A stretch of DNA of 64,000 bases, taken from Flavobacteriales bacterium (GTDB taxonomy: Bacteria; Bacteroidota; Bacteroidia; Flavobacteriales; Flavobacteriaceae). Both the position numbers and the translations under genes were made by a program. A model generated the notes under the pieces. It had not been told where the DNA came from and ran no database searches. It worked only from the letters and a program-made list of their open reading frames with translations. The stretch is from the NCBI GenBank assembly GCA_013205245.1, contig JABMNH010000018.1, forward strand, positions 1-64,000. The letters run 5' to 3'. Shown here piece after piece: positions 10,175 to 19,193 of the stretch. The stretch's first letter is position 1. Each line of letters begins with the position of its first letter.

Positions 10175-10834
10175 TTATATGTTTAGATATTTTTGAAGAT
10201 ATTCCGATCTGTTTTTTAGCTGTTCAAGATATTTATCTTCTAGATTCTCGGCAATAACATTATAATTATAGCGTCTAAAAGTTTGGATGGTGTTATTGAT
10301 GTCGTGATTGCTAATTTTTAAAGTAATTTGTACCGTGTCAACATCTCTTTTAGTTACTAAAGCGCCTAAAAGATGCGCATCGTTAGATTCAACAATTTGT
10401 GATATTTCGCTAAACGAATAATCAGTTGTGTTTTTTTCTACAACAAGCAATATGCCATCTTCATTTAAAAAAGGTGTTTCTAAAAATTGACGCAAAACAT
10501 CATTTAAATCGTAATAACCTAAATATAACTGATCTTTATCAACTACAGGTAAAATATTACTTTGAAAAGCCACAAATTGTTTGAGTAAGTCAATCCACAG
10601 GGCAGTGTGAGGTATTCTAAATTGTTGAATTAGATCTTGATGCAACTCTATTTTGTCGTTTTCGTCTTCAATTACTTGGATGTCATTTTCGGATAACAAG
10701 CCTATTAAATAGCTTTTTTCAACAACTGGCAAGTGCGATAATGTGCACGTAGCAAATATGCTTTTTGCCTTTTTGATGCTGTCATTTAATTTTAAAGCAT
10801 CGATATCAGTCGATATGTATTCTAAATAGCTCAT
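10175..10834 (-). CDS. CBS domain-containing protein
   Basis: Two CBS-like segments (LSHLPVVEKSYLIGLLSENDI; NILPVVDKDQLYLGYYDLNDV); adjacent to nadK/pdxJ. Confidence 0.85.
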   Translation of the reverse strand: MSYLEYISTDIDALKLNDSIKKAKSIFATCTLSHLPVVEKSYLIGLLSENDIQVIEDENDKIELHQDLIQQFRIPHTALWIDLLKQFVAFQSNILPVVDKDQLYLGYYDLNDVLRQFLETPFLNEDGILLVVEKNTTDYSFSEISQIVESNDAHLLGALVTKRDVDTVQITLKISNHDINNTIQTFRRYNYNVIAENLEDKYLEQLKNRSEYLQKYLNI

Positions 10835-10879
10835 AATTGTAATCTAAGTGCAAAATACTAAAATACCTTTAAAAAAGAG

Positions 10880-10887
10880 TAAATTTG
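10880..10887 (+). promoter_or_regulatory. Candidate Bacteroidota -7 element upstream of pdxJ
   Basis: TAAATTTG matches TAnnTTTG; no clear -33 element. Confidence 0.45.
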
Positions 10888-10912
10888 CATTTTTAAAAGT
10901 GATTAAAATCTT

Positions 10913-11629
10913 ATGACAAAGTTAAGTGTTAATATTAATAAAATAGCAACTTTAAGAAATTCTAGAGGTGGCGATACTCCAAATTTAATTAGTGTCGCAA
11001 AAGACATTCAAGAATATGGTGCCCAAGGCATTACAGTGCATCCTAGGCCAGATGAGCGTCATATTAAATATCAAGATGCTTTAGATTTAAAACCTTTTGT
11101 GATTACAGAATATAATATAGAAGGGAATCCCATACCTAATTTTATAGATTTGGTAACCAAAATCAAACCTACCCAAGTTACACTTGTGCCAGATGCCGTA
11201 GATGCATTAACATCGAATGCTGGTTGGGATACAATTACAAACAGTGCTTTTTTGAAAGAAGTGATAACAGAATTTAAAAGACAGGGGATTCGGACTTCCA
11301 TTTTTATGGATGTCGATTTAAAACTGATTGAAGCTGCTGCTTTAACAGGTGCAGATAGAGTTGAATTATATACCGAAGCCTATGCCAGTCAATATGTTTT
11401 AGGTAATAAAGCAGCTATTGAACCATATATTAACGCGGCAAAATTAGCCTCAGAATTGGGGATGGGCATTAATGCGGGTCACGATTTAAGTCTAGAAAAT
11501 ATAGCCTATTTTGCTCAAAATATTCCAAATTTAGCCGAAGTTTCTATCGGTCATGCGCTGATTGCTGAGTCTTTATATTTAGGATTTCAAAATGTCATAA
11601 ATCAGTATTTATATAAGTTGCAAGGCTGA
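10913..11629 (+). CDS. pdxJ: Pyridoxine 5'-phosphate synthase
   Basis: LSVNINKIATLRNSRGGDTPNLI; GITVHPRPDERHI; GINAGHDLSLENI. Confidence 0.96.
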   Translation: MTKLSVNINKIATLRNSRGGDTPNLISVAKDIQEYGAQGITVHPRPDERHIKYQDALDLKPFVITEYNIEGNPIPNFIDLVTKIKPTQVTLVPDAVDALTSNAGWDTITNSAFLKEVITEFKRQGIRTSIFMDVDLKLIEAAALTGADRVELYTEAYASQYVLGNKAAIEPYINAAKLASELGMGINAGHDLSLENIAYFAQNIPNLAEVSIGHALIAESLYLGFQNVINQYLYKLQG

Positions 11630-12399
11630 TGAAGTTACTTCATTCTACTATTATTGGGCAAGGTCAAGCTTTAATTATTGCACACGGTTATTTTGGCATG
11701 GGCGATAACTGGAAATCTATGGCTACGAGATTTGCCAAGCATTTTGAAGTTCATAGTGTAGATCAAAGAAATCATGGCAAAAGTTTTCATACTGATGATT
11801 TTAATTACGAAGTTTTGGTTGAAGATTTATACCATTATATAAATCACTATCATTTAAAAGACGTTATTTTATTAGGTCACTCAATGGGTGGCAAAGTGGC
11901 GATGTTGTTTGCGGTTACGTATCCAGAAATGGTAAACAAATTGGTGGTTGTAGATATTGCGCCTAAATATTATCCGCCACATCATGAATTTATTTTAAAG
12001 GCTTTAAACAGTGTTGATTTTGAAAAAATTGCTTCCAGACGTGAAGTAGCATCTGTTTTAAAACAACATATTGACGCGCCGGGTGTAATTCAGTTTTTGT
12101 TAAAAAATGTGTATTGGAAAGATAAAGGAAAGTTGGCATTTCGTTTTAATTTAGAGAGTTTAACCGAAAATAATAATGAAGTAGGCGAGGCATTGCCATC
12201 GTTTACAAATTACGATAAACCAACTTTGTTTTTAAAAGGAGAAAATTCAGGTTATATTGCTCAAAACGATGCTGACTTAATTGAGTTACACTTTCCGATT
12301 GCTAAAATTATAACTGTCAAAAATTCAGGACATTGGACACATGCCGATAATCCAGAAGATTTTTATGACAAAGTTGCTCAATTTTTGAGTGAAAATTAA
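11629..12399 (+). CDS. Alpha/beta fold hydrolase (YbfF-like)
   Basis: VDQRNHGKSFH, LLGHSMGGKVAM nucleophile elbow. Confidence 0.9.
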   Translation: MKLLHSTIIGQGQALIIAHGYFGMGDNWKSMATRFAKHFEVHSVDQRNHGKSFHTDDFNYEVLVEDLYHYINHYHLKDVILLGHSMGGKVAMLFAVTYPEMVNKLVVVDIAPKYYPPHHEFILKALNSVDFEKIASRREVASVLKQHIDAPGVIQFLLKNVYWKDKGKLAFRFNLESLTENNNEVGEALPSFTNYDKPTLFLKGENSGYIAQNDADLIELHFPIAKIITVKNSGHWTHADNPEDFYDKVAQFLSEN

Positions 12400-12439
12400 A
12401 ATGGCAAGGTTTTAGACAATTTATAAGAAAACATACATT

Positions 12440-12778
12440 ATGAACTACTTTGTAAAATTATTATTATCGGCAGCATTGGTGGTTATTTTAGCCAGTATTT
12501 TGCCAGGCATCGCCGTATCAAATTATTTTACGGCTGTTTTTGTAGCCTTGGCACTGGCATTACTAAATACCTTTATTAAACCCCTTTTAATATTACTTAC
12601 ATTACCAGTTACATTGGTTACTTTAGGTTTGTTTTTATTTGTAATAAATGCCATCATTGTTTTAATAGCAGGAAGTTTGGTAGATGGATTTTACGTTTCA
12701 GGATTTTGGGCTGCACTCTTATTTAGCTTGCTATTTTCTGTATTTCAATCGTTTTTATCCGATAAGGTAAAACGCTAA
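12440..12778 (+). CDS. Phage holin family (YvlD-like) small membrane protein
   Basis: 112 aa, four hydrophobic segments, LNTFIKPLLILLTLPVTLVTLGLFLFVINAI. Confidence 0.85.
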   Translation: MNYFVKLLLSAALVVILASILPGIAVSNYFTAVFVALALALLNTFIKPLLILLTLPVTLVTLGLFLFVINAIIVLIAGSLVDGFYVSGFWAALLFSLLFSVFQSFLSDKVKR

Positions 12779-12875
12779 TATTAAAATAGCTAAAATAGAA
12801 TGGATTAAAGCTTTGTCAGATATCCAAAAAACACTAATTTCGCACTCTATTTTTTAAAGGAAAGACATAACAATT

Positions 12876-14201
12876 ATGAACGTTACAAAACAAGACATTG
12901 ATGCTTTAAATGTAGTTGTAAAAATTGACATTGCAGCTAAAGATTATCAAGACAAAGTAGAGAAAATCCTAAAAGATTACCGTTTAAAGGCTAATATTCC
13001 TGGTTTTAGAAAAGGAAATGTACCTATGGGGATGGTTAAACAGCAATATGGTAAATCTGCTTTGATTGACGAGGTAAATAAATTAATACAAGAGAACTTA
13101 AATAAATTTCTGACCGAAGAAAAGTTAGATATTTTAGGAAATCCTTTACCAAAAGAGCAAAGTGATTTTTCTTGGGATACAGACGATTTTAGTTTTGAAT
13201 TTGAATTAGGTTTAGCGCCAAAGTTCGACATAGATTTACAACCTAAAAAAGCCATTACGCAATATGTTATAAAAGCCGATGCTAAAATGGTAGGTACAGA
13301 ATTACAAAACATGCAAGAGCGTTATGGTAAATTAAAAACCCAAACCGCTGTTGAGAAAAATTCTAATATTTCTGGAACTTTTGTAAACGAAGAAAAAGAA
13401 ATCGATAAGAAATCTACTTTTAATGTGTCAAAAATTAAAGGCAAAAGCAATTTGAAATTGGTTTTAGGCGCTAAAATAGGCGATGTCATCACTTTTGAAA
13501 CCAAAGGTTTGTTTACAGAAAATCACGATTTAATGAATGTTTTGGCTGTTTCGCACGATGATGCTCACGATTTAGATGTTGCTGTTCAATTTACTTTAGA
13601 AGAGGTTACAGAGACAGAATTAGCCGTATTAAACCAAGAGTTTTACGATAAAATATTTGGCGAAGGAGCTGTTAAATCTGAAAAAGAATTCAAAGCTAAA
13701 TTAGCCGAAGATATTGAAAAACAATTTGAACAACAAGCCGATCAACAATTGTTAAATGCAGTTACAGAGAGTCTTATTGAAAATACAAAATTCGACTTAC
13801 CAGCCGATTTTCTTGTTAAATGGATAGCTGTTTCTGGCGAAAAGCAATTGACATCCGATGAGGCCAAAGCCGAATACGATAAATCTGAAAAAGGTTTGCG
13901 ATATCAATTAATTGAGGGGAAATTAATAAACGACAACAGTTTAAATGTAACGCTTGAAGAGTTAAGAGATTTTGCAAAAGGTTTTATCAAAATGCAAATG
14001 GCACAATACGGCAATCCAAATCCAGAAGAAAAACAATTGGATGAAATAGCCGATAGGATTTTAACAAATCAAGACGAAACAAAACGTTTGAGCGAACAAT
14101 TAATGCAGAAAAAATTACTTGACTTTTTTAAAGCCAATGTAAAATTGAAAGCTAAAGAAGTAACTTTTGACGATTTTGTAAAAGAAGTTTATAAAAAATA
14201 A
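12876..14201 (+). CDS. tig: Trigger factor
   Basis: N-terminal ribosome-binding IPGFRKGNVPMGMVKQQYG (GFRxGxxP signature); Tig C-terminal domain. Confidence 0.95.
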   Translation: MNVTKQDIDALNVVVKIDIAAKDYQDKVEKILKDYRLKANIPGFRKGNVPMGMVKQQYGKSALIDEVNKLIQENLNKFLTEEKLDILGNPLPKEQSDFSWDTDDFSFEFELGLAPKFDIDLQPKKAITQYVIKADAKMVGTELQNMQERYGKLKTQTAVEKNSNISGTFVNEEKEIDKKSTFNVSKIKGKSNLKLVLGAKIGDVITFETKGLFTENHDLMNVLAVSHDDAHDLDVAVQFTLEEVTETELAVLNQEFYDKIFGEGAVKSEKEFKAKLAEDIEKQFEQQADQQLLNAVTESLIENTKFDLPADFLVKWIAVSGEKQLTSDEAKAEYDKSEKGLRYQLIEGKLINDNSLNVTLEELRDFAKGFIKMQMAQYGNPNPEEKQLDEIADRILTNQDETKRLSEQLMQKKLLDFFKANVKLKAKEVTFDDFVKEVYKK

Positions 14202-14202
14202 G

Positions 14203-14325
14203 ATGCAACAAGTTTTAGTCTATATTTTTGTTGGTTTAGCCGCTTTATTTTTGATTAAAAAATATATTTTTAAGTCAAAATCAAAATCAAATTGTGGTGA
14301 TGGTGATGATTGTAAATGTGGCTAA
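14203..14325 (+). CDS. FeoB-associated-type Cys-rich small membrane protein (40 aa)
   Basis: Not in ORF track: MQQVLVYIFVGLAALFLIKKYIFKSKSKSNCGDGDDCKCG*; one TM segment plus Cys-rich tail, 1 nt after tig stop. Confidence 0.75.
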   Translation: MQQVLVYIFVGLAALFLIKKYIFKSKSKSNCGDGDDCKCG

Positions 14326-14346
14326 AATATAGTTGAATTAAATAGA

Positions 14347-14387
14347 AAGACCGCCGTTTTGAAACATCAAAACGGCGGTCTTTTTTT
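14347..14387. terminator. Bidirectional intrinsic terminator between tig operon and dtd
   Basis: AAAGACCGCCGTTTTGAAACATCAAAACGGCGGTCTTTTTTT. Confidence 0.95.
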
Positions 14388-14398
14388 GTAATCTAAAA

Positions 14399-14851
14399 TT
14401 ATTCTCTAATTTGTGAATCGATTACAATTGTAACCGGCCCATCGTTTAACAAGTTTATTTTCATATCGGCACCAAACTCGCCTGTGCCGACTTTCTTACC
14501 CAATTCAGCTTCAAAAGCTTTGATGAATTTTTGATATAAGGGAATTGATATTTCAGGTTTGGCTGCTTTTATATAACTAGGTCTGTTTCCTTTTTTTGTA
14601 CTTGCCAATAAGGTAAATTGACTCACTATAATGGCTTCGGCATTTACGTCTTTTAATGAGCAATTCATCACATCGTTTTCATCATTAAAAATGCGGAGAT
14701 TCACTATCTTTTTTGAAAGCCAGTTAATATCATCTTCGGTATCATTTTGAGCAATACCTAAGAAAATCAACAAGCCTTCTTTAATGTCGCTGATGATGTT
14801 ATTATTTACTGATACATTGGCGTGTTTTACGCGTTGAATGATGGCCTTCAT
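14399..14851 (-). CDS. dtd: D-aminoacyl-tRNA deacylase
   Basis: MKAIIQRVKHANVSVN; VSQFTLLASTKKGNRPSY; NDGPVTIVIDS. Confidence 0.96.
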   Translation of the reverse strand: MKAIIQRVKHANVSVNNNIISDIKEGLLIFLGIAQNDTEDDINWLSKKIVNLRIFNDENDVMNCSLKDVNAEAIIVSQFTLLASTKKGNRPSYIKAAKPEISIPLYQKFIKAFEAELGKKVGTGEFGADMKINLLNDGPVTIVIDSQIRE

Positions 14852-14854
14852 ATA

Positions 14855-15859
14855 TTAATTTGTATAAATATCGGTTCTATAAGTATCATCATCACCAAAA
14901 ATAATTTGCAGATAATTTTGATAACGCCAATCAGCAATAAGTCCTGTTTTTACAGCATCTTTTATAGCGCAATCGGGTTCATTAACATGTAGACAGTTGT
15001 TGAATTTACACTTTGATTTGAGCTTAAAAAATTCTGGAAAATAACCATCAACTTCTTGTTTGTTCATATCTACCACGCCAAAACCCTTTATGCCTGGTGT
15101 GTCAATTATGCTTCCGCCGAAAGGCAAATCGAACATCTCTGCAAAAGTTGTGGTATGCAAACCTTGGTTATGTTGGTCTGATATTTTTTTTGTAGCCAAT
15201 TGCAAATTGTTATCTAACAAATTAATTAAACTCGATTTTCCCACTCCAGAATGCCCAGAGAACATACTTACTTTACCTGTCATTAATTCTTTTAAAGCGT
15301 CAATATTTAACTGTGTTTCCACAGATATTTCTAAACATTTATAGCCGATATTGGTATAAGTTTTTAATAATTCATCACGATTTTCAGAACTCATTTCGGT
15401 CTTTAAATCACTTTTATTAAAAAGTAAAATAGCTGGAATATGATAAGCTTCTGCAGTGGCTAAAAACCGGTCTATAAAAGCTGTAGATGTAGGTGGCTGT
15501 TCTAAAGTTATCATTAAAAAAACCTGATCAATATTGGCGGCAATTATATGTGTTTGTTTTGATAGGTTTACCGATTTTCTGATGATGTAATTTTTTCGTT
15601 TATGGATATTTGTAATAATTGCATCATTATTTTCTGCAATGTCAACATCAACAATATCGCCTACAGTAACTGGGTTTGTGCTTTTAATTCCTTTAATTCT
15701 AAATTTTCCTTTTATGCGGCAATTAAGAATTGTGCCCTCATTTAATTTAACACTATACCAACTTCCGGTTGATTTTATGACAACGCCTTTTTTCAATGAA
15801 TTATAATTTATTACAATATTACTGATATTTTTTTTGTTTATTAGTGCCATATTAACCAT
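14855..15859 (-). CDS. rsgA: Ribosome small subunit-dependent GTPase A
   Basis: NKSDL, SGHSGVGKSSLINLL, IIDTPGIKGFG, CKFNNCLHVNEPDCAI zinc motif; true start uncertain (see finding). Confidence 0.95.
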   Translation of the reverse strand: MVNMALINKKNISNIVINYNSLKKGVVIKSTGSWYSVKLNEGTILNCRIKGKFRIKGIKSTNPVTVGDIVDVDIAENNDAIITNIHKRKNYIIRKSVNLSKQTHIIAANIDQVFLMITLEQPPTSTAFIDRFLATAEAYHIPAILLFNKSDLKTEMSSENRDELLKTYTNIGYKCLEISVETQLNIDALKELMTGKVSMFSGHSGVGKSSLINLLDNNLQLATKKISDQHNQGLHTTTFAEMFDLPFGGSIIDTPGIKGFGVVDMNKQEVDGYFPEFFKLKSKCKFNNCLHVNEPDCAIKDAVKTGLIADWRYQNYLQIIFGDDDTYRTDIYTN

Positions 15860-15872
15860 AAAAAATCAAAAC

Positions 15873-16331
15873 ATGAAAAAACTTATTTTTGGAAGCCTTC
15901 TAGTATTCGTTATTGGATTGTTTCCTGCAAATGCGCAAACTTACTCTTACAAAGTTGTAACCAGTGTTGAATCTATTGTGTCTAGTGGCTTAGGACGTTC
16001 TAGAATGATATCTGTTAATGACGACAGAAATTATAAAGATTTCACATCAACACAAACCGAAGATGATAAAGGAAGAAATAAATCTGATCGCGGCGATATG
16101 CGGGTAAAAGGTTTTGATGAAACAAAACTTTTAAACTTTTACAATATGGCAGGTATTCGATTTCAAAATATCGCTACCAACGATGCTTTGGTAAGCTCTA
16201 AAATTAACACAATGTCTGCAGAAGGATGGGAATTAGCTTTTGTTACAAGTGCTGTAGAAAGTGATGCTGGTAAAGGTGACGGACAAGGTATTTTTATAAC
16301 CCGTTATGTTTTTAAGAAAAAAAATCAATAA
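15873..16331 (+). CDS. Secreted protein with DUF4177-like C-terminal part
   Basis: Signal peptide MKKLIFGSLLVFVIGLFPANAQ; C-terminal MSAEGWELAFVTSAVES...GIFITRYVFKK resembles DUF4177 'GWEL...yvfkR'. Confidence 0.7.
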   Translation: MKKLIFGSLLVFVIGLFPANAQTYSYKVVTSVESIVSSGLGRSRMISVNDDRNYKDFTSTQTEDDKGRNKSDRGDMRVKGFDETKLLNFYNMAGIRFQNIATNDALVSSKINTMSAEGWELAFVTSAVESDAGKGDGQGIFITRYVFKKKNQ

Positions 16332-16344
16332 GTTTAAAATATAA

Positions 16345-16417
16345 TGTCTTTTCGAGCGCAGTCGAAACGTAATAATGATTTACGATATAAAGTTTAAGAC
16401 TTTGCTCAGATTGACAA
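16345..16417. repeat. REP/MITE-like palindromic extragenic element
   Basis: TGTCTTTTCGAGCGCAGTCGAAACG ... GACTTTGCTCAGATTGACAA: TTTCGA-GCGCAG-TCGAAA palindrome and a degenerate inverted partner. Confidence 0.55.
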
Positions 16418-16422
16418 ATATT

Positions 16423-18435
16423 TTAATTTATACTTGGCAAAGTAGAATACAATTCGGCGTAGTCTAACATTTGTTGTGCGAAATTATCTGGATAAGTTAC
16501 TTTAACATCAAGTACATGACCTTCGCTATCAATACTTGGCACTAAAACCGGATTGATAAATCCGCCGTAAGGTGCCGATGTAAATTTCTCGTTGCGTTTT
16601 AAAACCTCTTTGTGTAATTCTTGATCTACTTTTACACCATAAGTTTCTACCAAAGCTTGTGCGGCATTAAAATCGCCTTCAGATTTTATACGTTGTATTT
16701 CTTTTAAAAGTTGTCCGAATAAATCGCGTAAAGCTTTATAATCATTTATTTTAAAATAGGTCTTACCTTGTTTTGTTACTTTTTCAATAACCTTATTAGC
16801 TTCCCCTTTTTCAAATGCCCAAGCAGCCACTAATTGACGGTTGCGCATATGTGCTTCTTCAATGTTATCACCAAGGTTTAAACGGATTAATTGAGTTATT
16901 AAACCATTTCTAATATAGCCATCAAAGGCTACTTTACCAATAGCGTCTGCATCGGGTGACAACCCAATTTCAACTAATTTTTGACTTGGTAAATAATATA
17001 AGCCAACCAAATCTGCACGGGCTTCTTCTAAAGTAGAAGCATAGTTTTTCATGGTTTCTTTTGGTGTACCGACACCCGGATTTATTTGTCCACTTGCGTG
17101 ACCAATAACTTCGTGAAGAGCGGTATGTAATTTATCGGCTAATTCACCGTGTTTTTTTTCTAAAGCAATTTCTTCTTCAGAATAAGCAAATTCTTCTAAA
17201 CGGCCACTTGAACCAGCATTGCTATATGCATCAATAATATTACCTAATGATACAGATTTTGATCCATGCGCAGCTCTTATCCAGTTTGAGTTTGGTAAGT
17301 TTACACCTATAGGTGTAGAAGGAGAAGAGTCGCCAGCTTCGCCAGCTACATTCACAGTTTTGTAAGAAATACCTACAACATTTTTCTTTTTATGAGCATC
17401 CATAATTGGTGCATTGTCTTCGAACCATTGCACGTTTTTGGCCATAACATCCATTTTTTTACTCATTTCAAAATCTTTTATTTGAATGATGGTTTCGTAA
17501 GAACCTTTATAGCCTTTAGGGTCGTTATATACTTCAATAAAACTGTTGATGTAATCAATATCACCCTCTGTGGTTTCTGTCCATGCGATGTTATAATCAT
17601 CCCAAGTTTTTAAATCGCCTGTTTTGTAATAGCTGATTAATAATTCAAATGCTTTGGCTTGTTTGTCATTTTCGGCAACACCTTTTGCTTTTTCTAACCA
17701 AAAAATAATTTTGTCGATAGCATCGCCATAAAGACCGCCACTTTTCCAAACTTTTTCTACCAATTCACCATCCTCTTTTACCAATTTAGAATTTAATCCA
17801 AACGATAAAGGTTTATCAGGATTTGGACTTTTTTTAGCACCATAAAAAGCATCTACGTCGGCTTCGGTAATATCTGGCCCATAAAAATTAATAGCCGAAC
17901 CTAAAACAAGGCCTTTACTGGCGTCTAAATTTACTTTTTTAGTGTCTTTATCGTTAAAGATAGCATCAAAGGCTTCGTCATTTAATTTAGTGTGCGTTTT
18001 TTTAAATAAATCGGTTAAGTATTCTTTAGAAAAGCCCGGTTTAAATTTATCATTTGAGTAATGATGGTGGATGCCATTTGAAAACCAGATGCGTTTTAAA
18101 TAGATTTCAAAATTTTTCCAATCATCAGATTCTTTATCACCATCATAATTTTTGTAAACATGTTCTAAAGCACGTCTTATGGCTAAGTTATGGCGGTAAT
18201 TTTGATCGTACATAATGTCTCTTCCAGACAGTCCTGCTTGGGTAAGATAATAGACCAATTCTTTTTGTTTTGCACTTAACTCATCAAAGCCAGGCACTTG
18301 ATAGCGAAGCACTTTCACATCGGCAAATTGCTCTGAAAAATTAATGAATTTTGTTTCTTTTTTATCGCTAGTTTTTGAGCACGAAATCAAAAACAGGGAT
18401 AGGATAAATAATACGAGTGTTGATTTAAGTTTCAT
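16423..18435 (-). CDS. Dipeptidyl peptidase III-like M49 family metallopeptidase, lipoprotein
   Basis: HEVIGH and EEARAD zinc motifs; lipobox LFLISCSK. Confidence 0.88.
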   Translation of the reverse strand: MKLKSTLVLFILSLFLISCSKTSDKKETKFINFSEQFADVKVLRYQVPGFDELSAKQKELVYYLTQAGLSGRDIMYDQNYRHNLAIRRALEHVYKNYDGDKESDDWKNFEIYLKRIWFSNGIHHHYSNDKFKPGFSKEYLTDLFKKTHTKLNDEAFDAIFNDKDTKKVNLDASKGLVLGSAINFYGPDITEADVDAFYGAKKSPNPDKPLSFGLNSKLVKEDGELVEKVWKSGGLYGDAIDKIIFWLEKAKGVAENDKQAKAFELLISYYKTGDLKTWDDYNIAWTETTEGDIDYINSFIEVYNDPKGYKGSYETIIQIKDFEMSKKMDVMAKNVQWFEDNAPIMDAHKKKNVVGISYKTVNVAGEAGDSSPSTPIGVNLPNSNWIRAAHGSKSVSLGNIIDAYSNAGSSGRLEEFAYSEEEIALEKKHGELADKLHTALHEVIGHASGQINPGVGTPKETMKNYASTLEEARADLVGLYYLPSQKLVEIGLSPDADAIGKVAFDGYIRNGLITQLIRLNLGDNIEEAHMRNRQLVAAWAFEKGEANKVIEKVTKQGKTYFKINDYKALRDLFGQLLKEIQRIKSEGDFNAAQALVETYGVKVDQELHKEVLKRNEKFTSAPYGGFINPVLVPSIDSEGHVLDVKVTYPDNFAQQMLDYAELYSTLPSIN

Positions 18436-18528
18436 GATATGGTTTGTGTGGATTAATAATCCCAAAGATAACCAAAATAATGTTTTAAATCCTCGTAATT
18501 AGGCTGATTTTGACACTTAGAAAGAGGG

Positions 18529-19101
18529 CTAACTTAAGTCTTTATATCTAAAACAACTTGTTATATGGTCGTTTACCATGCCGGTAGCTTGCATGTGTGC
18601 ATAAATTACCGTTGAACCCACAAACTTGAAGCCGCGTTTTTTAAGATCTTTAGATAGATCGTCTGACAAAGCAGTTGTGGCAGGAATGTCGTTTAGCGTT
18701 TTATGCAAATTAACAATAGGTTTGCCCTTAGTGAATTGCCAAATGTATTTAGAAAACGAGCCAAACTCATTTTGAATTGCTATAAAAGCAGAGGCATTAC
18801 TAATGGTGGCTTTTATTTTTAATTTGTTTCGGATGATGCAAGCATCTTGCATTAATGATTCAAATTTTTGATCATTGTATTTGGTGATTTTTTGATAATC
18901 GAAATTATCGAAGGCTTTTCTAAAATTTTCACGTTTACGTAAAATAGTAATCCAACTCAGACCTGCTTGAAAAGTTTCTAAAATTAAAAATTCAAATAAT
19001 TTGTCATCATCATAAACCGGAACACCCCATTCGGTATCGTGATAAGCCATATAGAGGGGGTCATTGCCACACCAAGCGCAGCGAGAGATTTGTTTTTCCA
19101 T
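18529..19101 (-). CDS. tag: DNA-3-methyladenine glycosylase I
   Basis: RCAWCGNDPLYMAYHDTEWGVPVYDDDKLFEFLILETFQAGLSW. Confidence 0.97.
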   Translation of the reverse strand: MEKQISRCAWCGNDPLYMAYHDTEWGVPVYDDDKLFEFLILETFQAGLSWITILRKRENFRKAFDNFDYQKITKYNDQKFESLMQDACIIRNKLKIKATISNASAFIAIQNEFGSFSKYIWQFTKGKPIVNLHKTLNDIPATTALSDDLSKDLKKRGFKFVGSTVIYAHMQATGMVNDHITSCFRYKDLS

Positions 19102-19140
19102 AACATCAAAAATACAAACATAAATTTAAATATAACCCAT

Positions 19141-19179
19141 AAAAAAGGCTGCAACAAATATTTGTTACAGCCTTTTTAT
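19141..19179 (-). terminator. Intrinsic terminator downstream of pckA
   Basis: AAAAAAGGCTGCAACAAATATTTGTTACAGCCTTTTT hairpin. Confidence 0.85.
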
Positions 19180-19193
19180 AGTTAAAGTGTTTA

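Noticed and set aside
12977-13312. 111-aa minus-strand ORF inside tig
   Set aside because: Antisense to trigger factor coding sequence; no family resemblance
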